Shown: in pieces, positions 35,168 to 43,349 of the stretch
Layout: each line of letters begins with the position of its first letter
Numbering within the stretch: position 1 is the first letter of the stretch
Assembly (NCBI GenBank): GCA_017427285.1
Contig: JAFRTE010000043.1
Coordinates: forward strand, 43,876-107,875
Origin: Clostridia bacterium
Lineage (GTDB): Bacteria > Bacillota > Clostridia > Oscillospirales > UBA644
DNA: 64,000 nucleotides
Reading direction: 5' to 3'
Made by a program: the position numbers and the translations under genes
The notes under the pieces: model-generated
Database searches by the model: none
Told to the model about the DNA's origin: nothing
What the model saw: only the letters and a program-made list of their open reading frames with translations

Positions 35168-36037
35168 TTACGATTTTCTGTAAGCGAGATAATCGGCGAG
35201 AGAGCAGAGAAATTCGCTGCCTTTTATATCGGAAATCTCCTTTTTTGCGGACTCCGAAAGTGCCTCAACCTGCTTTTGAGAGGATTCGACGCCGAGTATA
35301 TCGACGAAGGTCGTTTTCATCTCCGTTTTGTCCTTGCCGACGGTCTTTCCGAGCTCCGCGGTGCTGCCCGCGACATCGAGGATATCGTCTTTTATCTGAA
35401 AGGCGAGCCCGATATTCTCCGCGTATCTTCTCGCTTTTTCCTTCTCTGCCGATCCGCAGTCCGAAGCAACGCAGCCCAGAACGGCGGCGGCTTCTATCAT
35501 AGCGCTCGTTTTGAGCTTATGAATGCGCATAACTTCGTTTTCGCTGAGTCCCGGACGGTTTTTTAGATCAAGCATCTGGCCCGTGATTATGCCGTTTATC
35601 CCGGACGCATCGAGAAGGACCGAGATACCGGAGAGCTTTTGCGCGTCCGACAGAAGTTCGCTTTGGATGACCGTTTCGAAAGCCCTTGCGTAAAGACCGG
35701 CACCTGCCATAAGAGCGGTGCTTTCGCCGAATACCACATGATTTGTGGGCTTGCCTCGGCGCAGAGTATCGTTATCCATACAGGGAAGATCGTCGTAAAT
35801 AAGAGAATATGTATGTATCATTTCGATTGCGCACGCAAACGGAAGCGCCCTTTCTATGTTGCCGCCGAAAAGTTCGCAGAAAGCGAGCACGAGCGCCGCG
35901 CGTATGCGCTTTCCGCCGGCAAACACGCTGTATCGCATCGCGCTTACCGCTTCTTCTCCGTTTTCGGGAATGGCTTCTTCGAGCGCGTCGTTTACGCAAT
36001 TTCTGTATCGAGTAAGTTTTTCTTTAAAATCATCCAT
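35168..36037 (-). CDS. ispA: Polyprenyl synthetase (farnesyl/geranylgeranyl diphosphate synthase)
   Basis: A 289-residue chain-elongating prenyltransferase that joins IPP to allylic diphosphates. The first aspartate-rich motif is in IYDDLPCMDND, the second is QIKDDILD, and GKRIRAALVLA is the substrate-binding stretch. It overlaps xseB by 8 bp, the conserved xseA-xseB-ispA order. Confidence 0.94.
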   Translation of the reverse strand: MDDFKEKLTRYRNCVNDALEEAIPENGEEAVSAMRYSVFAGGKRIRAALVLAFCELFGGNIERALPFACAIEMIHTYSLIYDDLPCMDNDTLRRGKPTNHVVFGESTALMAGAGLYARAFETVIQSELLSDAQKLSGISVLLDASGINGIITGQMLDLKNRPGLSENEVMRIHKLKTSAMIEAAAVLGCVASDCGSAEKEKARRYAENIGLAFQIKDDILDVAGSTAELGKTVGKDKTEMKTTFVDILGVESSQKQVEALSESAKKEISDIKGSEFLCSLADYLAYRKS

Positions 36038-36242
36038 TTTCTTTTTCCCGTAGCAGCGTTATTTTTCTTTGGACGTCTTTTAATTTTTCATCGCAAAAAG
36101 CGGCGAGCTTAACGCCTTCTTCGTAAAGCGCAACAGATTCGTCTATACCGAGATTGCCATCCGAAAGGCGCGCTGTTATCTCTTCGATCCTGTCCATCGC
36201 CTGCTCGAAAGTTAATTTTACTTCATTTTCATTCTGCGACAC
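36030..36242 (-). CDS. xseB: Exodeoxyribonuclease VII small subunit
   Basis: A 70-residue helical subunit of exonuclease VII, beginning with LTFEQAMDRIEEITARLSDG (region ~9-28) and ending in the LxxxCxxKL-type helix. It overlaps both xseA (14 bp) and ispA (8 bp). Confidence 0.94.
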   Translation of the reverse strand: MSQNENEVKLTFEQAMDRIEEITARLSDGNLGIDESVALYEEGVKLAAFCDEKLKDVQRKITLLREKENG

Positions 36243-37410
36243 AGTTTATTTCACCGTCTTTCATTTTTATGAGAAGTCTGTCGTTTTGTTTTGCGTCTTT
36301 TGCGGAAACAAGCGGTTTGCCGTTTTTATATACGACTGCGTAACCGCGTTTTATTACGGAAAGCGGATCGAGCGCGGAAAGAGAGGAAAGGGCGAGTGCA
36401 AAAGCGTTTTTCTTTTTTTCGATAAACGTATCGAACGAGGAGAAAAACGCAGTCCGCGCTTTATCGAGAATAAGCTCTTTATTATCCGTATAATGCTTTA
36501 GGTCAAGTTTGTTTTTTAAACTGTCGAGCTCCGCGCTTTTTACGTTCAGCGCAGAGATAAGTTCTTTTTTGAGGGTGTAGCGGAAATCGGCGATATATTC
36601 GGATATTTCCCTGATATCCGGAACGGCGAGTTCCGCGGCGGCGGACGGAGTGGGAGCGCGCATATCGGCGACGAAATCGAGGATAGTAAAATCCGTTTCA
36701 TGTCCTACGGCGCTTATGACGGGAACGGGACATTGAGCAACAGCTCTTGCAAGAGGTTCGCTGTTAAATGAAGCGAGATCTTCGTAAGACCCGCCCCCTC
36801 TTGCTATCAGAAAGACGTCTGCGTCGTTTTTTTTCGAAAAATACTCGACCGCCTTGATCACACTTTCCGCCGATTCGGCGCCCTGGACAACGCAGGGATA
36901 TATTTCTATTTCGGCGACCGGCCAACGTCTTGCCGTTACGGACAGGATATCCTGAAGTGCCGCTCCGGAAGGCGACGTTGCAACGGCGATCTTGGACGGA
37001 TAACGGCAGAGAGGGCGTTTGCGGGATTCATCGAAAAGTCCTTCTTTTTCAAGCTTTTCTTTTAACTGTAAAAAAGCCGCCGTCAAAGCTCCGATGCCGT
37101 CGGGGATAATATCCGTAACGTAAAGCTGATATACACCGTCGCGCTCAAATACGGAAACGCGCGCGGCAACGACAACGCTCATGCCATCCTCGGGGACAAA
37201 CGCGAGTCTCTGAGCTTCCGAGCGGAACATGACCGACTTTACGGACGACTGACCGTCCTTCAAAGTAAAATACATATGTCCGCTTTTTCTGTAAAGCGAG
37301 AAATCCGATATCTCGCCGCGGACGAGGACCGAACGAAGGATCTCATCGGAATCAATAAGCGAGCGTACATAAAAATTGAGCTGAGATACGGTAATTGCGG
37401 ATTTAAGCAT
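36229..37410 (-). CDS. xseA: Exodeoxyribonuclease VII large subunit
   Basis: A 393-residue catalytic subunit that degrades single-stranded DNA. Residues ~1-100 are the N-terminal OB fold (VRGEISDF, SGHMYFTLKD), and the catalytic middle contains IARGGGSYEDLASFNSEPLARA and SAVGHETDFTI..DMRAPTPSAAAE. It is at the short end of the family, with a reduced coiled-coil region. Confidence 0.95.
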   Translation of the reverse strand: MLKSAITVSQLNFYVRSLIDSDEILRSVLVRGEISDFSLYRKSGHMYFTLKDGQSSVKSVMFRSEAQRLAFVPEDGMSVVVAARVSVFERDGVYQLYVTDIIPDGIGALTAAFLQLKEKLEKEGLFDESRKRPLCRYPSKIAVATSPSGAALQDILSVTARRWPVAEIEIYPCVVQGAESAESVIKAVEYFSKKNDADVFLIARGGGSYEDLASFNSEPLARAVAQCPVPVISAVGHETDFTILDFVADMRAPTPSAAAELAVPDIREISEYIADFRYTLKKELISALNVKSAELDSLKNKLDLKHYTDNKELILDKARTAFFSSFDTFIEKKKNAFALALSSLSALDPLSVIKRGYAVVYKNGKPLVSAKDAKQNDRLLIKMKDGEINCVAE

Positions 37411-37411
37411 A

Positions 37412-38341
37412 TTATGCCTTTCTTTCGGGGAATATGTTTTTCAGCGCAAGGTAGGCGACGCCGGAGGCATTGTCGGAAGAAAAACGCGGTTCGGCAAAAA
37501 ATCTGTCTTTGCCGTCGAGAACGGTTTTTATTCTTTCGTTTGACATAACGCCGCCGACAAAAAGGACGGGCAGGTTTTCGGGATCGTATTGCTCGCACAG
37601 TTTTTTCAGCGTAAGAGCGACTGTTTCTGTGATGTAAAAAGCGATGTTTTCGGGAGAAACTCCGTTTTCAAGCATGGTTTTCGCTTTGTTTTCAAAACCC
37701 GAAAGCGAGCAGCGGCCGTCTCTGACGGTAATTTTCGGTTTTTCGGGCAGATTTCCGTTTTTTGCGAGATCTTCAAGATACGGTCCCGCAGGAAAAGGCA
37801 AACCGAGCATAACGCCCGCGCGGTCTATAAGCTGTCCGACGCTTATATCCGCCGTGCAAGCGGCGACAGAAATACCGTCGATGCCGTCAACGCGCAGAAG
37901 CTCGGTAGTCCCTCCGGAAGCGTGAAGGCACATAAAAGGTCTTGAGAGAAGCTCCTCTTTGCCCGAAGAATAGACCGCGGCGGCGATATGTCCCTGCTGA
38001 TGGGAAAAACGGTAAACCGGAACGCCGAGCGCAGAGCCGAGCGCCTCGGCAACGGAAAGTCCGTAAATGAAGCAGGGCATATACGAGCCCTCAACGTTTC
38101 TGGGGCGGGACGACACGCCTATCGCGCGGATATCGGTATTTGAGATATCGAGGCGTGAAAAAACTTCGGGAAACTGTTTGACGTGGGCAAAGACGGCGTC
38201 GCTCTGCCGAAGTCCGACCGCGCCTTCGGGGACGGGAAGAAGTTTTTTTTCGCTTTTGCATTTCCCGTCGGTCATAACGACTGCGGCGGACGATGTATAG
38301 TTGCTCGTATCTATGCCGAGCGCACCGGAAACCCTATCCAC
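37412..38341 (-). CDS. TsaD/Kae1-like ASKHA protein (paralogue, peptidase M22 family)
   Basis: A 309-residue protein of the Kae1/TsaD/YeaZ fold. It has the N-terminal LGIDTSNYTSS phosphate loop, the metal motif HQQGH (H114, H118), HASGGTTELL and a C-terminal FVGGVMSNERI / SSDNASGVAYLA. TsaD proper has HMEGH-type metal residues and NGGG motifs and makes t6A37 in tRNA. This shorter, diverged form, encoded between nusB and xseA, is a clostridial paralogue of unknown function. Whether the true tsaD is elsewhere cannot be seen here. Confidence 0.78.
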   Translation of the reverse strand: MDRVSGALGIDTSNYTSSAAVVMTDGKCKSEKKLLPVPEGAVGLRQSDAVFAHVKQFPEVFSRLDISNTDIRAIGVSSRPRNVEGSYMPCFIYGLSVAEALGSALGVPVYRFSHQQGHIAAAVYSSGKEELLSRPFMCLHASGGTTELLRVDGIDGISVAACTADISVGQLIDRAGVMLGLPFPAGPYLEDLAKNGNLPEKPKITVRDGRCSLSGFENKAKTMLENGVSPENIAFYITETVALTLKKLCEQYDPENLPVLFVGGVMSNERIKTVLDGKDRFFAEPRFSSDNASGVAYLALKNIFPERKA

Positions 38342-38735
38342 GGCTTTTAACGTAAGAGCCGAGAACTCCGTTTATATACGACGCCGCCGCATTGTCAACG
38401 TCGTATTTTTTAACGAGCTCAACCGCCTCGTTTATCGCAACTGCGGGAGGTACGTCTTTTGAATTGTTGATTTCGTAGACCGCAATACGAAGGGCCGTGA
38501 GAGCGGTTTTTGAAAGACGGTTTATTGTTCTGGCAATAAGAAACGGCTTTATCTCGTTATCGATTTCTTTGATTTTCGAAAGAATGTCGGAAAAAGCATT
38601 TTCACAGTATTCGTCCGTTTCGTGCCCCATATTTTCCGCGGAAAGCGTTATTATCTTCTGCGGATCGGGATTTTCGGAAAAAGACGCCTCAAAAAGAAGA
38701 AGAAAGAGGCTTTCGCGGGATTCGCTGCGTTTCAT
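38334..38735 (-). CDS. nusB: Transcription antitermination factor NusB
   Basis: A 133-residue all-helical RNA-binding protein that, with NusE, supports rRNA antitermination. It has the RESLFLLLFEASF start, LRIAVYEI and NEAVELVKKYDVDNAAASYINGVLG (region ~106-130). It overlaps the TsaD-like gene by 8 bp and follows the Asp23 gene, the usual order. Confidence 0.94.
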   Translation of the reverse strand: MKRSESRESLFLLLFEASFSENPDPQKIITLSAENMGHETDEYCENAFSDILSKIKEIDNEIKPFLIARTINRLSKTALTALRIAVYEINNSKDVPPAVAINEAVELVKKYDVDNAAASYINGVLGSYVKSRG

Positions 38736-39095
38736 TTAATCATTTTTCGCTTTCTTTTCGACTACGCCCGCTACGATGACGTTTGTTTTTATAACGTTGA
38801 TGCCCGTCATATTTGCAACGGTGTCTTTTACGTTTGTCTGGACCGCAACGGATACGTCGGGGATCTTATATCCGTTCTTTACAACAATCTGTATTGTAAG
38901 CTCGAGACCCTCTTCAGTTCTGAGTATGGCTACGCCTTTACGGACGTTTTTTATATTGCCGACAACGCTTTTTGTGGAAGGAAGCACTTTTTGCATAACG
39001 CTCGATACGCCGTCAACTTCAAGAGCGGCGTTTATGGCTATGGTAGCAATGACTTCCTCGGAGATTTTAATGCTGCCGTTGTTTTGTTCTTCCAT
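38736..39095 (-). CDS. Asp23/Gls24 family envelope stress protein
   Basis: A 119-residue protein with the Asp23 pattern: ISEEVIATIAINAALEVDGVSSV at the start and a C-terminal amphipathic half with VNVKD-like segments. Staphylococcal Asp23 lines the membrane through a partner and responds to cell-wall stress. It is the first gene of the long minus-strand cluster and has its own promoter. Confidence 0.9.
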   Translation of the reverse strand: MEEQNNGSIKISEEVIATIAINAALEVDGVSSVMQKVLPSTKSVVGNIKNVRKGVAILRTEEGLELTIQIVVKNGYKIPDVSVAVQTNVKDTVANMTGINVIKTNVIVAGVVEKKAKND

Positions 39096-39158
39096 GATGA
39101 TATTTTCCTTTCGTGTATTGTAATCTTAGGATGGCAGTATACATACTGCGACAAATAT

Positions 39159-39187
39159 ATTATAGCACATTTTTTTGATTTTGTCAC
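39159..39187 (-). promoter_or_regulatory. Promoter of the Asp23-nusB-xse cluster
   Basis: Minus strand: GTGACA (39187-39182), 17-bp spacer, TATAAT (39164-39159), about 60 bp upstream of the Asp23-family start. Confidence 0.8.
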
Positions 39188-39291
39188 TATTAAATTGAAT
39201 AATTTTTTTAAAATCCTCAAAAAAGCGAATACCGCAAGGTTTTCGGCGCGAATTTCCCCTGACCTTACCGCCCCGTTTTGCGGTAAAAGTA

Positions 39292-39320
39292 TTGAAATTT
39301 GAGTTATTATGTGATATAAT
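39292..39320 (+). promoter_or_regulatory. Promoter of the barnase-barstar pair
   Basis: TTGAAA at 39292-39297, 17-bp spacer, TATAAT at 39315-39320, 25 bp before the barnase start. It diverges from the Asp23 promoter. Confidence 0.85.
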
Positions 39321-39345
39321 AGCAAAAAAGCAACGGAGGAATAAT

Positions 39346-39894
39346 ATGAAATTCAAAAGAATAATCGCATTTTTTCTTGCCGCCGTAATCGCGCTGTCGT
39401 TTCTGACGTCCTGCGCAGACATGGATATTACGGGTATGATCCTGGAAGAAGTTGAAAAAGCGCTTGAAGAAGGGACCGCAACTGCGGATATGCCGGCAGA
39501 TTATCAGATACCGGAAAACACGGGCGAGGAACAGAGCGAAGAGGCGATAGACGAAAACGGGTCTTATACGTCGAAGGACGACGTTGCGCTTTATATCCAT
39601 ACATACGGGAAGCTGCCCTCAAACTTCATAACGAAAGACGAGGCGAGAGCGCTCGGCTGGGACGGAGGAGGTCTTGAACCGTATGCCCCGGGGAAGTGCA
39701 TAGGCGGAGATTATTTCGGCAATTACGAAGGATTGCTGCCTGAGAAAAAAGGAAGGAAATATACCGAATGCGACATTGACACGAGAGGAAAATCCTCTCG
39801 CGGCGAAAAAAGGATAATTTTTTCAAACGACGGTCTGATATACTATACTGACGACCATTATGAGTCGTTCACTCTGCTTTACGGCGAAGAATAA
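39346..39894 (+). CDS. Barnase-like guanyl-preferring ribonuclease, predicted lipoprotein
   Basis: A secreted RNase of the barnase (microbial N1/Ba) family. The start is ATG 39346 with CGGAGGA 5 nt upstream; a longer in-frame start at 39292 lies inside the promoter. The signal peptide ends at C23 (FLTSC), so the enzyme should be lipid-anchored, with a Glu-rich linker to about residue 70. The catalytic domain follows barnase closely: GKLPSNFITKDEARALGW, APGKCIGGD, the base Glu in TECDIDT, the Arg in EKRIIFSND and the acid His in DDHYESF. All active-site residues are present. The barstar gene follows after 14 bp. Confidence 0.93.
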   Translation: MKFKRIIAFFLAAVIALSFLTSCADMDITGMILEEVEKALEEGTATADMPADYQIPENTGEEQSEEAIDENGSYTSKDDVALYIHTYGKLPSNFITKDEARALGWDGGGLEPYAPGKCIGGDYFGNYEGLLPEKKGRKYTECDIDTRGKSSRGEKRIIFSNDGLIYYTDDHYESFTLLYGEE

Positions 39895-39908
39895 CGGAGG
39901 GGAATAAT

Positions 39909-40328
39909 ATGATAGAAATAATTATTGACGGAAAAGACCTTTACACCAGACAGCAGGCGCATGAGTTTTTCTCCGCACAGGAAGGTTTTCCGGAAAAATA
40001 CGGAAAAAATCTCGACGCTCTGTTTGACGTTTTAACGTCGATGCCCGAAGTAAAAGTAACAGTTAAAAACCCCCGCAATATAGTTGAAAATCTCGGAGAA
40101 TACGGAAAAAAGCTTTTGCTTGTCATCAAGGACGCCTGCGACAGAAACCCCGGAGTTGCGCTGGAAGTTGAGGAAAACGACGAAGAGCGCGAATGTGAGG
40201 AATTCGGCTGCAAGGAATGCGACTGCGAAGAATGTAACTGCGAGACCGAAGAATGCTGTTGCGAAGAGTGCGGCTGCGAAGAGTGCGGCTGCGAAGAGTG
40301 CGGCTGCGAAGAGTGCGAAGAGGAATAA
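39909..40328 (+). CDS. Barstar-family RNase inhibitor with Cys/Glu-rich C-terminal tail
   Basis: A 139-residue cytoplasmic protein. Residues 1-~88 are a barstar fold, with YGKNLDALFDVL carrying D36 and D40, the positions that plug the barnase active site. The remaining ~44 residues (96-139) are unlike any barstar I know: 16 Cys, mostly in CEEC/CGCEE units, the rest nearly all Glu. The tail could bind metal ions, like a metallothionein, or could be an expansion product with no role. It overlaps nothing and has GGAGG before its ATG. It is adjacent to the barnase gene, so it protects the cytoplasm before export. Confidence 0.9.
   Translation: MIEIIIDGKDLYTRQQAHEFFSAQEGFPEKYGKNLDALFDVLTSMPEVKVTVKNPRNIVENLGEYGKKLLLVIKDACDRNPGVALEVEENDEERECEEFGCKECDCEECNCETEECCCEECGCEECGCEECGCEECEEE
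40261..40318 (+). repeat. 15-bp tandem repeat in the barstar tail
   Basis: The unit GCGAAGAGTGCGGCT is repeated perfectly three times (40261-40305), followed by a partial copy to 40318. Each unit encodes CEECG. The less regular copies upstream (40200-40260) look like older, diverged units. Confidence 0.95.
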
Positions 40329-40458
40329 GCGACAAAAAGGATCCTGTTTAGTTTCAGTTTAGATTTACATTATATTATATTAAGATGTAAAATACTGAAG
40401 GCGAAGCGGATCTGAACGGGAAATATCCGTTTAAAGCTTTGTCGGAAAGGGCATTGCC

Positions 40459-42090
40459 TTGGATATTCGAACGATAGACGGAACTCTTTATACAAAAATG
40501 CTGCTCGGAGGAGCTGCGGTCCTTTCGGCGCATACGGACGAGCTCAACTCATTAAACGTATTTCCCGTTTCGGACGGCGATACGGGCTCGAATATGATGA
40601 AAACCGTGGAAGGCGGTCTTGCCGAAATAGGCCGTGAAAAATCGGACGCGGGGATAGACGCCGTTTCGTCATGTTTTGCAAGCGGAGCTCTGCTGAGCGC
40701 GCGCGGAAATTCCGGAGTTATTCTTTCACAGATCTTCGCGGGCATAAGCAAAGGTCTTAAAGGACATGAAAAAGCAGACGCTCTTACTCTGGCAAAAGCG
40801 TATGTATGCGGAATAGAATCCTCGTATTCGGCAGTAAGACACCCCGTTGAGGGCACGATACTTACCGTATTCCGCGAAAGCGCGGAATACGCTCTGAAAA
40901 TGCTTGACGAAAGCTCTTCCGTTGCGGATTTTTACTCTTTTCACGTTGAAAAAGCGAGACAGTCGCTTGCAAAAACGCCCGAACTTCTCGAAGCTCTGAA
41001 AGAAGCGAACGTTGTTGACTCCGGCGCCGCGGGATATCTGTATATTGCGGAAGGAATGAGCGACATTATCGAAGGCAGGGAGCATTCGGCAGTTTTCAGC
41101 ACTGAAACGAAGAAAAATACCGTTGACATTTCACGTTTTAAGAGAGACAGCGTATTTGAATTCGGATACTGTACGGAATTTCTGCTGAGACTTACCGACT
41201 CGAAAGTAAATCCCGACACTTTTGATATAAAAACGGTTCTTTCCGACCTTGAGGCCATGGGAGGAGAAAGCGTTGTGGCGTATAAGCAGGACGATATGGT
41301 AAAAGTCCACGTTCATACGTTTTACCCGGGGAAAATACTTGCAAAGATGCAGGATTACGGCGAGTTCCTGACCGTAAAGGTCGAAAACATGATGCTGGGG
41401 CACGAAGAAACCATCGTTAAGGCGAAGAAGGCTGACAAGCCGTATGCGGTCGTTGCGGCGGTGCCGGGAGAAGGAACAGCGAAGATTTTCGAAAATCTCG
41501 GCGCGGACGCTTTGATAATGCAGGAAAGTCCTTCGGCGGAAGATTTTCTTACCGCATACCGCAAATGCGAAAACGATAAGATAATAGTGCTGCCCAATCA
41601 CAAGAATACGTTTCTTGTTGCGAAACAGGCGGCTGAGATGATGCCGGATTGCGACATACGGGTTATAGAAACGAAAAGCTGCATGCAGGGATACGGCGCG
41701 ATCTCGGTGCTTACGCCGGGGATAACGGATACGGACGCGCTCGAAGAAAGCGCGAAAAGAGCTGCAGAGAGCGTTATCGACGGAGACGTCGCCTGTGCGG
41801 TAAAGGACGCTGAGATAGGCGGTTTTTCCGTTAAAAAGGGTGACTTTATCGCAAGAACGTGCGGGAACATCGTTGCCGTTGAAAAGAGTGCGGAAGACGC
41901 GCTTTTAAAGCTGCTCGAAAATACAGATACCGATCTTATCGAGCTGATAACCGTTTTTACCGGCAGAAACGTTGGGCAAGACAGGATAGATCTGATAAAG
42001 GTAAAGATAACGGAGCTTTATCCGGACTGTGAACTAACAGTCAACGACGGCGGTCAGGAAATATACGATTATCTGATCGCTCTTGAATGA
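40459..42090 (+). CDS. fakA: DhaL/DAK2-domain fatty acid kinase catalytic subunit (FakA/YloV family)
   Basis: A 543-residue protein starting with TTG behind GAAAGG. The start is supported by family alignment, since the mature N-terminus resembles YloV (DGTLYTKMLLGGA). The DAK2 domain (~1-200) has the nucleotide/Mg site SLNVFPVSDGDTGSNM and ARGNSGVILSQI, followed by the middle and C-terminal DegV-like domain. FakA phosphorylates fatty acids bound to a FakB (DegV-family) partner so that they enter phospholipid synthesis. A DegV gene two genes downstream fits. Confidence 0.9.
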   Translation: MDIRTIDGTLYTKMLLGGAAVLSAHTDELNSLNVFPVSDGDTGSNMMKTVEGGLAEIGREKSDAGIDAVSSCFASGALLSARGNSGVILSQIFAGISKGLKGHEKADALTLAKAYVCGIESSYSAVRHPVEGTILTVFRESAEYALKMLDESSSVADFYSFHVEKARQSLAKTPELLEALKEANVVDSGAAGYLYIAEGMSDIIEGREHSAVFSTETKKNTVDISRFKRDSVFEFGYCTEFLLRLTDSKVNPDTFDIKTVLSDLEAMGGESVVAYKQDDMVKVHVHTFYPGKILAKMQDYGEFLTVKVENMMLGHEETIVKAKKADKPYAVVAAVPGEGTAKIFENLGADALIMQESPSAEDFLTAYRKCENDKIIVLPNHKNTFLVAKQAAEMMPDCDIRVIETKSCMQGYGAISVLTPGITDTDALEESAKRAAESVIDGDVACAVKDAEIGGFSVKKGDFIARTCGNIVAVEKSAEDALLKLLENTDTDLIELITVFTGRNVGQDRIDLIKVKITELYPDCELTVNDGGQEIYDYLIALE

Positions 42091-42113
42091 ACCGATAAAA
42101 AGGAGAAAAAAAT

Positions 42114-42443
42114 ATGAAAAAAACGCTGGCGCTGATAATGATCGCGGCGATCATGCTGACGGTTTGCGCATGTGCCTATGCCGGCCCGAAAGGCAAATAT
42201 GAAGAGCCCGAGAGCGGCGCATCGATAACTTTTAACGGGAAAGAAGCGGTTTTTGTAGACAATAACGGAACGAATACGTTTCCCTATACCATGGACGGAG
42301 AAACGATAGTAATAGAACTTACGAACGGGAGACTTATCAAATTCTGTACTTACAGCGAAGAAGAAGACACCGTTTACCTGAATATCGACGACGGTTCGAA
42401 AGTATCGTTTTTAAAAGTTGACGAAGAAACAGGCGGGAGATAA
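42114..42443 (+). CDS. Small predicted lipoprotein, unknown function
   Basis: A 109-residue exported protein with signal peptide and lipobox VCAC (C20). The mature part is short and beta-rich, with the pattern GKYE...ITFNGKEAVFVDNNG..YTMDGETIVIEL seen in small clostridial lipoproteins that report no known activity. AAGGAG precedes the ATG. It sits between fakA and a DegV gene with 2-23 bp gaps, so it is co-transcribed with them. Confidence 0.75.
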   Translation: MKKTLALIMIAAIMLTVCACAYAGPKGKYEEPESGASITFNGKEAVFVDNNGTNTFPYTMDGETIVIELTNGRLIKFCTYSEEEDTVYLNIDDGSKVSFLKVDEETGGR

Positions 42444-42445
42444 AA

Positions 42446-43348
42446 ATGGCAAAGATCAAAATAATGTGTACGTCTACCGGATGCATCGAATATGCGCCGG
42501 AACGTTACAGAAACCTCGGCATAGAGATAATAAGAATACATATTCTGTTTAACGGAAAAGAGTATAAGGAAGGACTCGATCTTGACCCGGTCGATTTTTA
42601 CGATCAGCTCGAAACGATAGAGGATCCGAAAAACCACCTGCCCTCTACCGCGCTGCCCGACACGGAAGATATAAGAGCGGCGTTTGAAAAAGCGATCGCG
42701 GACGGATATGACGAAACTATCGTTTTCACGCTGTCCTCCGCGCTCGGAGGAACGTATAACAAAATCTGTCTTATCGCGCGCGAATATGAAGACAGAATAA
42801 AGATCAACGTTGTAGATACGAAAATAACATGTTTCGGAGAAGGACTTTTAGCGATAAAAGCGGCGGAATACGCCGAAAAAGGCATGAGTTCGGAGGAAAT
42901 ACTCAAAGAGATCGCATGGATGATGAAACGTCAGGTATTTATCGGTATAGACGGAAAGCTTGACTATCTGATATACAACGGCAGACTGAAGGGCGGCAAA
43001 GCGTTTATGGGACAGATGCTGAATATCTGCCCCGTGGTGCATTTTTCCGACGAGGGAGAAATAGTTGCGCTCGAAAGCGTTCGCACGCCGAAAAAAGCGC
43101 TTATGCGCACATGCGAAATAATGAAAGAAACGATAGGAAACCGGGATAAAAAGGATTATCTTCTCTGGCATGTATACACAGGGCCTTCGATGATAAAGGT
43201 GCTTCGGGAAATAGAAGGGAAATACGGAATAGAAACCAACCATGAAGCGGTCATAATGTCGCCGGTGAGCGGATGCCACAACGGCCCGTGGCTTGCCGGT
43301 TACGGTATGGCGTTTTTACGCCGTGACGACGAACCGCTGGAGAGCTGA
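42446..43348 (+). CDS. DegV-family fatty acid-binding protein (FakB-like)
   Basis: A 300-residue DegV protein. It has the N-terminal TSTGCI loop, HLPSTALPDTEDI (the STxxP region that binds the carboxylate), FTLSSALGGTYN and VVDTKITCFGEGL. FakB proteins present a bound fatty acid to FakA for phosphorylation. The location two genes after fakA supports this. The adjacent GNAT gene starts 1 bp after the stop. Confidence 0.9.
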   Translation: MAKIKIMCTSTGCIEYAPERYRNLGIEIIRIHILFNGKEYKEGLDLDPVDFYDQLETIEDPKNHLPSTALPDTEDIRAAFEKAIADGYDETIVFTLSSALGGTYNKICLIAREYEDRIKINVVDTKITCFGEGLLAIKAAEYAEKGMSSEEILKEIAWMMKRQVFIGIDGKLDYLIYNGRLKGGKAFMGQMLNICPVVHFSDEGEIVALESVRTPKKALMRTCEIMKETIGNRDKKDYLLWHVYTGPSMIKVLREIEGKYGIETNHEAVIMSPVSGCHNGPWLAGYGMAFLRRDDEPLES

Positions 43349-43349
43349 A

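Noticed and set aside
40261..40318. CRISPR-like repeats
   Set aside because: Units are 15 bp, contiguous, without spacers and in a coding frame.
40084..40362. Alternative-frame ORFs over the barstar tail, rich in Ala/Lys or Arg/Leu
   Set aside because: They arise from the 15-bp repeats; the barstar frame has start, ribosome site and domain.
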